The notes under the pieces are model-generated. The model did not search any database and was not told where the DNA came from. It saw only the letters and a program-made list of their open reading frames with translations. Of a DNA stretch of 64,000 bases, positions 28,251-36,343 are shown piece by piece. The position numbers and the translations under genes are program-made. The stretch is from an uncultured Winogradskyella sp. (GTDB lineage Bacteria > Bacteroidota > Bacteroidia > Flavobacteriales > Flavobacteriaceae): the NCBI RefSeq assembly GCF_947495255.1, contig NZ_CANLYI010000003.1, forward strand, positions 1-64,000. Direction: 5' to 3'. Position 1 is the stretch's first letter. The number at the start of each line of letters is the position of its first letter.

Positions 28251-29066
28251 TTATACAGCCACATCATACTCGCGTAAAGCATCATTTAAAGAGGTCTTCT
28301 TATTAGTGCTTTCTTTTCGTTTTCCAATGATTAATGCACAGGGCACTTGGAATTCGCCAGCAGCAAATTTTTTAGTGTAGCTTCCTGGGATTACAACAGA
28401 GCGCGCAGGAACAACACCTTTAGTTTCTATAGGTTCGTCACCAGTAACATCAATAATTTTTGTGCTCATAGTTAATACTACATTGGCACCTAAAACAGCT
28501 TCTTTTTCTACTCTTACGCCTTCAACAACTATGCAACGCGAACCAATAAAAGCACCATCTTCAATGATAACAGGAGCAGCTTGTAAAGGTTCTAAAACAC
28601 CACCAATACCAACACCTCCAGAAAGATGAACATTTTTACCAATTTGCGCACAACTACCAACAGTTGCCCAAGTATCTACCATAGTACCTTCATCTACATA
28701 AGCACCTATATTTACGTAACTTGGCATTAATATAGTACCTGCAGAAATATAAGCACCATGTCTTGCAACGGCATGTGGTACAACTCTAATTCCTTTTTCT
28801 GCATAACCGCGTTTTAGTGGAATTTTATCATGATATTCAAAAATACCAACTTCAAAAGTTTCCATTTTCTGAATTGGGAAATACAAAACAACTGCTTTTT
28901 TTACCCATTCGTTCACTTGCCAGCCGTCTGCAGTTGGTTCTGCAACTCGTAAGGTACCAGCATCGACAAGGTCTACAACGCTTCTAATAGCATCAATAGT
29001 TACTTTATCTGTTAAAAGTGAGCGATCTTCCCAAGCATTTTCTATTACTGTTTGTAGTTGTTTCAT
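28251..29066 (-). CDS. dapD: 2,3,4,5-tetrahydropyridine-2,6-dicarboxylate N-succinyltransferase
   Basis: 271 residues, the usual length. A left-handed beta-helix pattern of hexapeptides covers about 105-235 (ISAGTILMPSYVNIGAYVD, GTMVDTWATVGSCAQIG, VHLSGGVGIGGVLEPLQ, EDGAFIGSRCIVVEG). The N-terminal helical region and the C-terminal VPARSVVIPGSYTKKF match DapD. It adds succinyl from succinyl-CoA in the lysine and diaminopimelate pathway, giving lysine and the peptidoglycan precursor. Monocistronic by position, with a two-element promoter at 29140-29171. Confidence 0.96.
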   Translation of the reverse strand: MKQLQTVIENAWEDRSLLTDKVTIDAIRSVVDLVDAGTLRVAEPTADGWQVNEWVKKAVVLYFPIQKMETFEVGIFEYHDKIPLKRGYAEKGIRVVPHAVARHGAYISAGTILMPSYVNIGAYVDEGTMVDTWATVGSCAQIGKNVHLSGGVGIGGVLEPLQAAPVIIEDGAFIGSRCIVVEGVRVEKEAVLGANVVLTMSTKIIDVTGDEPIETKGVVPARSVVIPGSYTKKFAAGEFQVPCALIIGKRKESTNKKTSLNDALREYDVAV

Positions 29067-29079
29067 GTGTATATGTTTG
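29052..29079 (+). promoter_or_regulatory. Candidate plus-strand promoter divergent from dapD
   Basis: TTG at 29052-29054, 17-bp spacer, TATGTTTG at 29072-29079. It overlaps the first codons of dapD and would drive a transcript reading away from dapD toward the hairpin at 29324-29366. No ORF follows. Confidence 0.3.
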
Positions 29080-29139
29080 TTAAAATGATATATAGATTAA
29101 TCTATTCTGATAATAATTAAACTATTGGAATCTTTGTTT

Positions 29140-29171
29140 CAAATTTATGTCAAATAAAAAAATAAACTCAA
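29140..29171 (-). promoter_or_regulatory. dapD promoter: TTG, 21 bp, TAAATTTG
   Basis: On the minus strand TTG (29171-29169), a 21-bp spacer and TAAATTTG (29147-29140) match the Bacteroidota consensus. Leader of about 70 nt before the dapD ATG. Confidence 0.55.
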
Positions 29172-29323
29172 ATATAAGTCCATATGTTACCATCAAAAAA
29201 TATTTTAATTTCTTTTTGATATAAATGTGACCTATTTAAATTGTAAGTGTCTTAATACTAGTTAAACGGATGATAATTTATTTCTAATAACTTTATCTGA
29301 GAATTTAATTAATAGCTAATTTA

Positions 29324-29366
29324 GAAAACCCCTTTCCCCTTATTTAAGGGGTTTTCTTTTTTTTTT
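29324..29366 (+). terminator. Strong intrinsic terminator with no upstream gene
   Basis: Stem of 11 bp (GAAAACCCCTT with AAGGGGTTTTC) around an 11-nt loop, followed by a run of ten T. Reads as a plus-strand terminator although the nearest plus-strand gene ends at 26046. Confidence 0.75.
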
Positions 29367-29484
29367 ATAATGAGTAAAGTGTGACCACATTAAATATTGT
29401 GTGTCTTATTAGTAATTAATGAAGTGATTTATTTTTTAGAGGGAATAAAATCATAAAATTGGTTTGTTTAGATTGGTTATCTAT

Positions 29485-29516
29485 AAACGCTTCCTTAAAA
29501 AGGAAGCGTTTTTTAT
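29485..29516 (+). terminator. Intrinsic terminator just upstream of ruvX
   Basis: Stem of 12 bp (AAACGCTTCCTT with AAGGAAGCGTTT) with an AAA loop and a T-rich tail. It insulates ruvX from upstream plus-strand transcription. Confidence 0.7.
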
Positions 29517-29544
29517 TTAGGCATACTAAAGAATAGAATTACAT

Positions 29545-29552
29545 TATCTTTG
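29545..29552 (+). promoter_or_regulatory. ruvX -7 element, near-leaderless
   Basis: TATCTTTG, ending 5 nt before the ATG at 29558. No clear TTG -33 element, as the upstream terminator occupies that area. Confidence 0.45.
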
Positions 29553-29557
29553 CAATT

Positions 29558-29971
29558 ATGGGAAGAATTTTAGCCATTGATTACGGAACAAAGCGGACAG
29601 GTTTAGCTGTCACCGACGAAATGCAAATTATTGCATCAGGACTTACAACTGTAGGAACTAAAGAATTGCTTCAGTTTTTAAAAGACTATGTATCTAAAGA
29701 AAATGTAGAAAAAATTGTAGTTGGTTTGCCAAAACAGATGGATAACACAGCTTCAGAAAGTGAAGTTTATATTAAGAAGTTTTTAGTGCAATTGGCAAAA
29801 GCTATTCCGGAAATCCCAGTAGATCGTGTAGATGAACGTTTTACTTCAAAAATGGCATTTCAAACTATGATTGATAGTGGATTAAAGAAAAAACAAAGAA
29901 AAAATAAAGCTTTAGTTGATGAGATTAGTGCAACTTTGATTTTACAGAGTTATCTAACTAGTGTTCAATAA
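29558..29971 (+). CDS. ruvX: Holliday junction resolvase RuvX (YqgF family)
   Basis: 137 residues, the usual size. The N-terminal GRILAIDYGTKRTGLAVTD holds the first catalytic Asp of the RNase H-like fold, VVGLPKQMDN follows, VDERFTSKMA and the final VDEISATLILQSYL carry the remaining acidic residues. The family is implicated in processing the 5' end of pre-16S rRNA as well as in recombination. Followed after 132 bp by def, which has its own -7 element. Confidence 0.95.
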   Translation: MGRILAIDYGTKRTGLAVTDEMQIIASGLTTVGTKELLQFLKDYVSKENVEKIVVGLPKQMDNTASESEVYIKKFLVQLAKAIPEIPVDRVDERFTSKMAFQTMIDSGLKKKQRKNKALVDEISATLILQSYLTSVQ

Positions 29972-30075
29972 AATTATAAAGTAAAAAGTATTAGAACGTT
30001 TCGTTCTTTTGATTTAACGTGAAAAATCATTAGAATTTAGTTTTTTAAATTTTAAATATTATCCACGATTTTTGA

Positions 30076-30083
30076 TACTTTTG
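30076..30083 (+). promoter_or_regulatory. def -7 element
   Basis: TACTTTTG, 20 nt upstream of the def ATG. No TTG at the usual spacing upstream. Confidence 0.45.
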
Positions 30084-30103
30084 CACCCGAAAATAAACGA
30101 ATT

Positions 30104-30694
30104 ATGATTTTACCAATCGTTGCATATGGTGACGCTGTTTTAAAGAAAAAAGCAATTACCATTGATAAAGATTACCCAAAGTTAAATGAACTTATCACTA
30201 ATATGTACGAAACTATGTATGGTGCTTATGGTGTTGGTTTGGCTGCACCTCAAATAGGATTAGCAATTCGAATGTTTTTAGTAGATACAAGTCCTTTTGC
30301 TGATGATGAAAGTTTTTCTGAAGAAGAACAAGAAGAACTTAAAAACTTTAAGAAGACATTTATTAATGCTCAAATTTTAGAAGAAAATGGTGAAGAATGG
30401 GCTTTTAATGAAGGTTGTTTAAGTATACCAGATGTAAGAGAAGATGTCTTTAGACGACCAACAATAAAAATTCAATATCAAGATGAAAATTTTGATACAC
30501 ATGTTGAAGAGTATGATGGATTAATTGCCAGAGTTATTCAGCATGAATATGATCACATTGAAGGTGTTTTGTTCACGGATAAATTATCATCATTTAAAAA
30601 ACGTTTAATAAAAGGACGTTTAGCAAATATTGCAAAAGGAAAGATTAAAATTGATTATAAAATGCGTTTTCCTCTTATGAGTAAAAAACGTTAA
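30104..30694 (+). CDS. def: Peptide deformylase
   Basis: 196 residues. All three metal and active-site motifs are intact: GVGLAAPQIG (about 44-53), EGCLSIP (about 105-111) and VIQHEYDHIEG (about 145-155). It removes the formyl group from new proteins in the cytosol. An acidic insert (DDESFSEEEQEEL, about 66-78) between motif 1 and motif 2 is usual for Bacteroidota. The DUF5606 gene follows after 10 bp, probably on the same mRNA. Confidence 0.97.
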   Translation: MILPIVAYGDAVLKKKAITIDKDYPKLNELITNMYETMYGAYGVGLAAPQIGLAIRMFLVDTSPFADDESFSEEEQEELKNFKKTFINAQILEENGEEWAFNEGCLSIPDVREDVFRRPTIKIQYQDENFDTHVEEYDGLIARVIQHEYDHIEGVLFTDKLSSFKKRLIKGRLANIAKGKIKIDYKMRFPLMSKKR

Positions 30695-30704
30695 TACAAA
30701 ATAT

Positions 30705-31133
30705 ATGAGCTTAGAGAAAATTTTATCCATTTCTGGAAAACCAGGTTTATACCAAATCGTTACACAAACTAGAACAGGTGCTGTTGTTGAGTCTTTAGTG
30801 GACAAAAAACGTATTACTGTTGGTGCACATAGTAACATTAGTATTCTTAGTGAAATCGCTATTTATACGTTAGCAGAAGAAGTGCCTTTAAGAGAAGTAC
30901 TTAAAAAAGTAAAAGAAAAAGAAGGCGGAAACGCAACTTCAATTAGTCATAAAGATAGTAAAGATACGTTAGAAGAATTTTTCTTTGAAGTATTGCCAGA
31001 TTATGATGAAGATAGAGTTTACCCTTCAGATATTAAGAAAATTGTGCAATGGTACAACTTGCTTCATAAAAACAATCTTTTAGATAGTTTAGACGAAGTA
31101 AAAGAAGCAAAGGATACTTCAGAAGAGGAATAA
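30705..31133 (+). CDS. DUF5606 domain-containing protein
   Basis: 142 residues. The N-terminal KILSISGKPGLYQIVTQTRT, then VESLVDKKRITVGAHSNIS, is the DUF5606 signature, a small domain conserved beside def in Bacteroidota. The C-terminal half is acidic and helical (EEFFFEVLPDYDEDRVYPSD). No enzymatic motif is seen and the role is unknown. The 10-bp gap to def suggests a shared operon and perhaps a link to protein synthesis or maturation. Confidence 0.9.
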   Translation: MSLEKILSISGKPGLYQIVTQTRTGAVVESLVDKKRITVGAHSNISILSEIAIYTLAEEVPLREVLKKVKEKEGGNATSISHKDSKDTLEEFFFEVLPDYDEDRVYPSDIKKIVQWYNLLHKNNLLDSLDEVKEAKDTSEEE

Positions 31134-31147
31134 AATATCCTAAAGTC

Positions 31148-31250
31148 TTGTCGAGTTAAGCGTAACGCACAAACATTGTATCGAGAAACTTATTCAATTT
31201 TATGTTTCTCGATACAAAATTCCAATAGAGGAGTTTCACTCGAAGTGACG
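31148..31250. repeat. Palindromic intergenic repeat element (copy A)
   Basis: Core inverted repeat TTGTATCGAGAAAC (31176-31189) and GTTTCTCGATACAA (31204-31217) with a 14-bp perfect stem, flanked on the right by TTTCACTCGAAGTGACG. A second copy lies at 48868-48985 in opposite orientation. It may also act as a terminator for the def operon. Confidence 0.7.
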
Positions 31251-31270
31251 TAAATATTACTATTTTTTTT

Positions 31271-32044
31271 ATGTCTGATAAAAAAGCCCAATTAAAAGCC
31301 TTTGAGCGTTTGTTAATTATCATGGACGAGTTGCGCGAGCAATGTCCTTGGGATAAAAAACAAACCATGGAATCTTTGCGTCATCTCACCATTGAGGAAG
31401 TTTACGAACTTGGTGATGCTATTCTAGATAATGATTTAGAGGAAGTTAAAAAGGAATTGGGCGATGTATTACTTCATATTGTTTTTTATTCTAAAATAGG
31501 AAGCGAAACTAATAACTTTGATATTGCAGATGTCTGTAATAGTATTTGTGATAAGTTAATCAGTCGTCATCCGCATATTTATGGAGATGTTGTGGTTAAG
31601 GACGAAGCTGAAGTAAAGCGTAATTGGGAACAATTAAAGCTAAAAGAAGGTAAGACAAGTGTTCTAGAAGGTGTTCCAAAAAGTTTGCCAGCTATGGTAA
31701 AAGCAAGTAGAATACAAGAAAAAGTTGCAGGAGTAGGTTTTGATTGGGAAGAACCAGAACAGGTCTTCGCTAAGGTAGAAGAGGAGTTAGCAGAATTAAA
31801 AGTTGAAATAGCAAAAGGTGATCAAGACGCTATTGAAAGTGAATTTGGAGATGTTATATTTTCAATGATTAATTATGCACGTTTTCTTAAAGTAAACCCT
31901 GAAAATGCCTTAGAGCGTACTAACAAAAAATTCATTAAACGCTTTCAATATCTAGAAAGCAAAGCCAAAGAATTGAATAAGTCCTTAAAAGACATGTCAC
32001 TTTCTGAAATGGATGTCTTTTGGGAAGAAGCAAAATCTTTATAA
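31271..32044 (+). CDS. mazG: Nucleoside triphosphate pyrophosphohydrolase MazG
   Basis: 257 residues, the normal length of two-domain MazG. The N-terminal domain has CPWDKKQTMESLRHLTIEE and VKKELGDVLLHIVFYSKIG (EExxE and ExxD metal-binding motifs); the second domain repeats the pattern at about 170-200 (EELAELKVEIAKGD, EFGDVIFSMINYARFL). It hydrolyses NTPs to NMP and pyrophosphate and can lower ppGpp-linked stress effects. A repeat element separates it from the upstream gene. Confidence 0.95.
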   Translation: MSDKKAQLKAFERLLIIMDELREQCPWDKKQTMESLRHLTIEEVYELGDAILDNDLEEVKKELGDVLLHIVFYSKIGSETNNFDIADVCNSICDKLISRHPHIYGDVVVKDEAEVKRNWEQLKLKEGKTSVLEGVPKSLPAMVKASRIQEKVAGVGFDWEEPEQVFAKVEEELAELKVEIAKGDQDAIESEFGDVIFSMINYARFLKVNPENALERTNKKFIKRFQYLESKAKELNKSLKDMSLSEMDVFWEEAKSL

Positions 32045-32265
32045 ATCTTTACTATATTTTAAATCATTAGCATTGGTGTTGTACCTATGGATTACATCAT
32101 TTATATAATGTTAAAGTTATCTAAAAATAGAATTTCAAACATCTAAAAGTAAATTCTGTGCGTAATTACTCTATATAAAAGCCAATACGCTTTTATTTCT
32201 TAGTAGGAAATCTTAATTATTATTTTAAGCGGTTGTAATTAAGGTTAAATTTAGTTTAGTTAGGG

Positions 32266-32305
32266 CAAAACCCATCTGTTGAAACAGATGGGTTTTGATT
32301 TTTTT
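32266..32305 (+). terminator. Strong intrinsic terminator about 220 bp after mazG
   Basis: Stem of 15 bp (CAAAACCCATCTGTT with AACAGATGGGTTTTG) closed by a GA loop, followed by ATTTTTTT. The T run is on the plus strand only. The 220 bp between the mazG stop and this hairpin contain no ORF, so mazG has a long 3' UTR or a small RNA ends here. Confidence 0.75.
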
Positions 32306-32314
32306 AAGAGTATT

Positions 32315-32500
32315 TTATTTCACTTCGCCTTTCTTCTTTATTTTAGAACCAATTATATAGCTTGAAAAAGCTATTAGTGCAGTAATAATATATTGAACAA
32401 AGTCTATTTCGGTATTAGCTTCTGCCATTACCGCATTGTAAGTTAAGTAAGCTGCGGTTGGAAAAGCAATAATAAAATTTCCTAATAATTTGTTATCCAT
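32315..32500 (-). CDS. Small two-helix membrane protein
   Basis: 61 residues with two hydrophobic segments (about 7-26 and 34-52) joined by AEANTEIDF and a Lys-rich C-terminus (GSKIKKKGEVK). ATG start, 18 bp downstream of the DUF349 gene stop on the same strand, which is the main reason to accept it as real. I do not recognise a family. Probably inner-membrane. Confidence 0.6.
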   Translation of the reverse strand: MDNKLLGNFIIAFPTAAYLTYNAVMAEANTEIDFVQYIITALIAFSSYIIGSKIKKKGEVK

Positions 32501-32518
32501 AAAATTTTAAGCAAAAGC

Positions 32519-34516
32519 TTAAGAATACATTCCACGCACCTTTATCAACTTAGCTTTCCAAGTGTCTAAATCTTTCTTGTGGTTAGCAATGTTCTTATGT
32601 ACATCTTTTACTAATGGATTGTCTGCTTTTACATTAGAGAAAAACTGTAAGTTATTTTCTAATTGATTTATTTCAGACTTAATCTCACTCATACGTTTTT
32701 TGATAAAATTATATTCATTATCAAGTAATCTTGTATCATCAGGATTGGCAAGGTTTTCAAGTTTGCTGTCAAACTTTATCATCTCTAATTGAGCCTTGTC
32801 CATTTTTAATTTGTCAAAAGTATCATCGATAGCTTTATAGAATTTTCCATCAATGTAACGCTTGTTTTGTGGTACATGTCCGATTTCTTTCCATTCAGCA
32901 ATCTTAGCTTTAAGAATATCAATATCAGCTTTTGGATCTTCAGTAAGTTCCATGGCTTTTAAGGCATCTAAGAGCTTAACTTTTTTGTCAAATGCATCAA
33001 ATAGATGTTGGTCCTCAGCTTTTCTTGCTGTATGCATATTATCAAAATAATGATTACAAGCATTCTTAAATTGCTTCCATATTTTATCGCTATCACGTCT
33101 AGGAACATGACCAATTTTTTTCCATTCATTCTGAATTTTCTTCATCAATGGAGTAACCGTCTTAAAGTCATCACTATCCTTATTGTCTTCAGCAATTTGG
33201 ATTAATTCCTTTTTCTTTTTGAGGTTATCGTATTGGTCTTTCTTTAAATTTTTGTAAAAGCTGTTTTTTCCTCTATTAAAAGTTCTAACAGCATCTTTAA
33301 ATTTAGCCCAAGTAGCTTCATTTACTTTAATTGGCACTTTTCCTGCCTTAAAGAAAGCATCTCTTAAAGCTTCAATTTCTTTTATTTTTTTCTGCCAAGC
33401 GCTATGTGAATTGTTTTTATCCTCAGCAATGGCTACTATTTTAGCAATGATTTCTTCTTTGCGCTCAAGATTTTTTTCGTGAGCTTTATCCATGTCAGCA
33501 TAATAAGCCTGACGTTTATCATGTATTGCTTTTGTTGCATTACTAAAACGTTCCCAAATGGCTTCTCTATGTTCTTTACCAACTGGTCCAAGTTCTTCTT
33601 TCCACAATTTGTGTAATACTTGTAATTCTCTAAATGAACGATTGGTATTTTCATCTTGTGCTAATTCTTCAGCACGTTCAATGATTTTTAATTTCTGATC
33701 ATAGTTATGCTTAAAATCCATATCTCTCAAATCATTATTGAGATGTAAAAAGTCGTAAAAACGCTCTACATGATGATGGTATGTATTCCAAGCGTTATTA
33801 TATTTATCTCTAGGTATTGGACCAGCATTTCTCCATTTCTCTTGCAGTTCTTTGAAGGTTTTATAGGTTGTACCCATATTTTCTTCAACACTAAGCAAGC
33901 CTTTAATATCCTCAATGATTTGTAATCTATTATCTAGATTTGACTTTAAGTTTTGCTCACGCTCTTTGTAATAAGCGTTTATAGATTGTTTGTATTCTTT
34001 ATAAAGCGAATTGAAATTCTTTTTGGTATCGTTAGAATAATAGAAATCCATATCCACACCACCATCCGCAATAAACTCTTCCTTTTTCTCTTCTAAAAGT
34101 TCACTGAATTTAGCATTGAATTCTGTTTTGATTTCATTGATGTTTTTAGAAATCGTCTGAACTTTATGATGCTTAAGTAGTCTATTGAATTCTGTTACCA
34201 ACTCATCCATTGACATGGCATGGTAATCCTTTTCTTCAACTTCATGGCGCTCAGCATTAGACTCGTCTTCTGCATCTTCTGCGTTTGAAGCTTCAATTTC
34301 ATCAACATGCTCTTCTTTTGGAGACTCTGAGGTTGTTTCTGTTTCGGCTTCCACCTTAACGTCTTCAGTTTCTGTTATCACGTCATCCTCAGCAGATTCA
34401 GTTCTAACTTCAGCTTGATTTTCAACATGTTGTGTTGTTTCTTCTATTGGAGTAGTCTCTGTAGATTCTACTTCGTTTTTTCCATCTGCTTCTAGCAGGT
34501 TATCATTCTCAGACAT
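32519..34516 (-). CDS. DUF349 domain-containing coiled-coil protein
   Basis: 665 residues. The first 100 residues are a low-complexity acidic Glu/Thr-rich tail. From about 150 onwards, helical DUF349 units of about 70 residues repeat, each with a W.K.IG.VPR-like end: WRNAGPIPRDKYNN, WKEELGPVGKEHRE, DAFFKAGKVPIKVN, WKKIGHVPRRDSDK and WKEIGHVPQNKRYI. A coiled coil closes the protein (about 605-665). Cytoplasmic. Function in Bacteroidota is not established. ATG start. Confidence 0.92.
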   Translation of the reverse strand: MSENDNLLEADGKNEVESTETTPIEETTQHVENQAEVRTESAEDDVITETEDVKVEAETETTSESPKEEHVDEIEASNAEDAEDESNAERHEVEEKDYHAMSMDELVTEFNRLLKHHKVQTISKNINEIKTEFNAKFSELLEEKKEEFIADGGVDMDFYYSNDTKKNFNSLYKEYKQSINAYYKEREQNLKSNLDNRLQIIEDIKGLLSVEENMGTTYKTFKELQEKWRNAGPIPRDKYNNAWNTYHHHVERFYDFLHLNNDLRDMDFKHNYDQKLKIIERAEELAQDENTNRSFRELQVLHKLWKEELGPVGKEHREAIWERFSNATKAIHDKRQAYYADMDKAHEKNLERKEEIIAKIVAIAEDKNNSHSAWQKKIKEIEALRDAFFKAGKVPIKVNEATWAKFKDAVRTFNRGKNSFYKNLKKDQYDNLKKKKELIQIAEDNKDSDDFKTVTPLMKKIQNEWKKIGHVPRRDSDKIWKQFKNACNHYFDNMHTARKAEDQHLFDAFDKKVKLLDALKAMELTEDPKADIDILKAKIAEWKEIGHVPQNKRYIDGKFYKAIDDTFDKLKMDKAQLEMIKFDSKLENLANPDDTRLLDNEYNFIKKRMSEIKSEINQLENNLQFFSNVKADNPLVKDVHKNIANHKKDLDTWKAKLIKVRGMYS

Positions 34517-34593
34517 ATGTCAATTTTTTTATAGGAGTTAAAGATACTAACAACTGTTAGAACTACAAAGGAAATGCTTCTAGAGCTTATATT

Positions 34594-35355
34594 TTATGAC
34601 TTATGCCATATTTCCCAAGATTTTTCGGCTTGCAATCTTAACATTTCTAAACCATTAATGATTGTGGCTCCTTTTTGGTAACCATGGTTTAAAAATTTTG
34701 TTCGTTCTGGATTGTAAATAAGGTCATACAAAATATGATGTTCTGTTAATCCTTTATACGGAATTGCAGGGCATGCTTCAATATTAGGAAACGTACCGAT
34801 AGGTGTACAATTAATAATAATAGTATATTCTGAAATAATTTGTTCCGTTAAGTCTGAATACGAAAAAGTAACACCTTCTTTATGTGAACGCGATACAAAA
34901 TCAAATTGAATTTTTAATTTTTTAAGCGCATAAGCAATAGCTTTAGAGGCACCTCCTGTTCCTAGTATTAAAGCTTTTTTATGGTGTGATTTTAAATGTG
35001 GCTTTAATGAATTTTTAAAGCCATAATAATCGGTATTGTAGCCAACGAGTTTATTTTTTTTCGTAAATCTAATCGTGTTTACAGCACCAATTTTTTCTGC
35101 TGTTTTGTTAAGTTTGTCGAGTAGAGGAATTACTTGTTCTTTATATGGAATTGTAACATTAATCCCTTTTAAATTTGAAGTGTTCTCAATGATGGCCTTT
35201 AGCTCATCAATAGTTTGTAAGTCGAAATTAACATAAGAATGTGGTAAATTTTCATTCTCAAATTTCTTAGCAAAATACCCTCTAGAAAAAGAGTAGGAGA
35301 TATCTCGTCCTAGTAATCCAAATTTATGCTTTTTGTTGTCTTGTGCGTTTTCCAT
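34594..35355 (-). CDS. aroE: Shikimate dehydrogenase
   Basis: 253 residues. The N-terminal GLLGRDISYSFSRGYF is the shikimate-binding S-x-S segment in its Bacteroidota form; NVTIPYKEQVIPLLD holds the catalytic Lys, GAVNTI and YNTDYYGF the catalytic Asp, and ILGTGGASKAIAYAL the NADP-binding loop. It reduces 3-dehydroshikimate in aromatic amino acid synthesis. The ATG at 35355 lies inside the end of the upstream DUF368 gene, a 32-bp overlap in a different frame, so translation is likely coupled. Confidence 0.95.
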   Translation of the reverse strand: MENAQDNKKHKFGLLGRDISYSFSRGYFAKKFENENLPHSYVNFDLQTIDELKAIIENTSNLKGINVTIPYKEQVIPLLDKLNKTAEKIGAVNTIRFTKKNKLVGYNTDYYGFKNSLKPHLKSHHKKALILGTGGASKAIAYALKKLKIQFDFVSRSHKEGVTFSYSDLTEQIISEYTIIINCTPIGTFPNIEACPAIPYKGLTEHHILYDLIYNPERTKFLNHGYQKGATIINGLEMLRLQAEKSWEIWHKS

Positions 35356-36343
35356 ACCATTCTAATCCTAAAACTATAAGAATTCCAAGGGCAATATAAA
35401 CAATTGCAATATAAGTTTGACTATTGAATTCTGGTAAATAGCGCCTGTAATTAGTAATAATTTGTTTTCCTCCAGAATTTAAAATCAAAGTGCCATCCAT
35501 ATTTGTTTTGTATATGGTTTCTTTCCACGGCCAAACAACGCCAAGTGAACCTATTATAAAACCCATTATAGTTGCTAAGGTGATGTTTTTATAATGCTTT
35601 AAGATGTAATTTAAAATATGAGAAAATGTTACTAAGCCAGCAACAGAGCCTAGTGTAAATACGACTAAAACTTTTAAAAGTCTTACGCGTATTTCATTAT
35701 CTATAAATTCAAAATTTCCACTAACAATATCCAAAATAGTATCGAATAAAGCGTTTACCGAATCTACTAATAGTAATACGTAGTTGCCTAATATTATTAA
35801 TATAAATGAACCAGAAAATCCTGGTAGCGTCATGCCAGAAACACTAATAATACCACAAAAGAATACAAAAAACAGGTTGTCATTTTCCGTTGCTGGGTCG
35901 AGGAAACTAATACTTATACCTGCAATAGAACCAAGTGTTAATGCTAAAATTGTTGTTCGGTTCCATTCTTTGAAATCTTTACTTAAATAATAAATAGAAC
36001 CTAGAATCATTCCGAAGAACGTACTCCAAACATAAAGCTCGTAATGTACAATTAGATAATCTAAGATTTTAGATATGCTGAAGTAGCTTATAATCATTCC
36101 TAAGAATAATAAGCTCAAAAATTTACCGTTGATGTAGCGGAAGAAACTTTTTAAACGTCCATTAATTAGAAGTTTAAACGCCTTTTTGTTAACCCGTTGT
36201 AATGAATAAATAAATTCTTCGTAGAAACCAGCAACGAAAGCAACAACACCTCCAGAAACACCAGGAACTTTGTTGGCTGCTCCCATGGCCAAACCTTTAA
36301 TGACCAAAAACATACGATCTTTAAGGCTTCTGGTACTTTGCAT
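35324..36343 (-). CDS. DUF368 (PopT-like) membrane protein, copy 2
   Basis: 339 residues with about eight to nine membrane segments. Typical DUF368 motifs are GLAMGAANKVPGVSGGVVAF, FFCGIISVSGMTLPGFSGSF and the C-terminal ATIMGFIIGSLGVVWPWKE. DUF368 proteins (PopT) were shown in other bacteria to return undecaprenyl phosphate, the carrier lipid for wall and glycan synthesis, across the inner membrane; assignment here is by family. It starts on the stop of the upstream paralogue (TAATG overlap) and its end overlaps aroE. Confidence 0.9.
   Translation of the reverse strand: MQSTRSLKDRMFLVIKGLAMGAANKVPGVSGGVVAFVAGFYEEFIYSLQRVNKKAFKLLINGRLKSFFRYINGKFLSLLFLGMIISYFSISKILDYLIVHYELYVWSTFFGMILGSIYYLSKDFKEWNRTTILALTLGSIAGISISFLDPATENDNLFFVFFCGIISVSGMTLPGFSGSFILIILGNYVLLLVDSVNALFDTILDIVSGNFEFIDNEIRVRLLKVLVVFTLGSVAGLVTFSHILNYILKHYKNITLATIMGFIIGSLGVVWPWKETIYKTNMDGTLILNSGGKQIITNYRRYLPEFNSQTYIAIVYIALGILIVLGLEWYGKRTRQQKA

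Larger units (their letters stand above)
29086..29366 (+). ncRNA. Candidate small RNA between dapD and ruvX
   Basis: Inferred only from a plus-strand TTG-N17-TATGTTTG promoter match just upstream and a strong intrinsic terminator at the end, with no plus-strand gene between 26046 and here. I recognise no RNA family and cannot predict a conserved fold. The start is the estimated transcription start. Confidence 0.25.
29067..29557. other. Intergenic region, 491 bp, between dapD and ruvX
   Basis: No credible ORF on either strand. Contents: a minus-strand dapD promoter (29140-29171), the end of a plus-strand promoter candidate (29052-29079), two plus-strand intrinsic terminators (29324-29366 and 29485-29516) with no gene in front of them, and the ruvX -7 element (29545-29552). 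The arrangement suggests one or two small non-coding transcripts. Confidence 0.6.

Noticed and set aside
31156..31368. Minus-strand ORF of 70 codons over the palindromic repeat and the mazG start
   Set aside because: It overlaps repeat copy A and the first part of mazG; composition is that of an antisense shadow.
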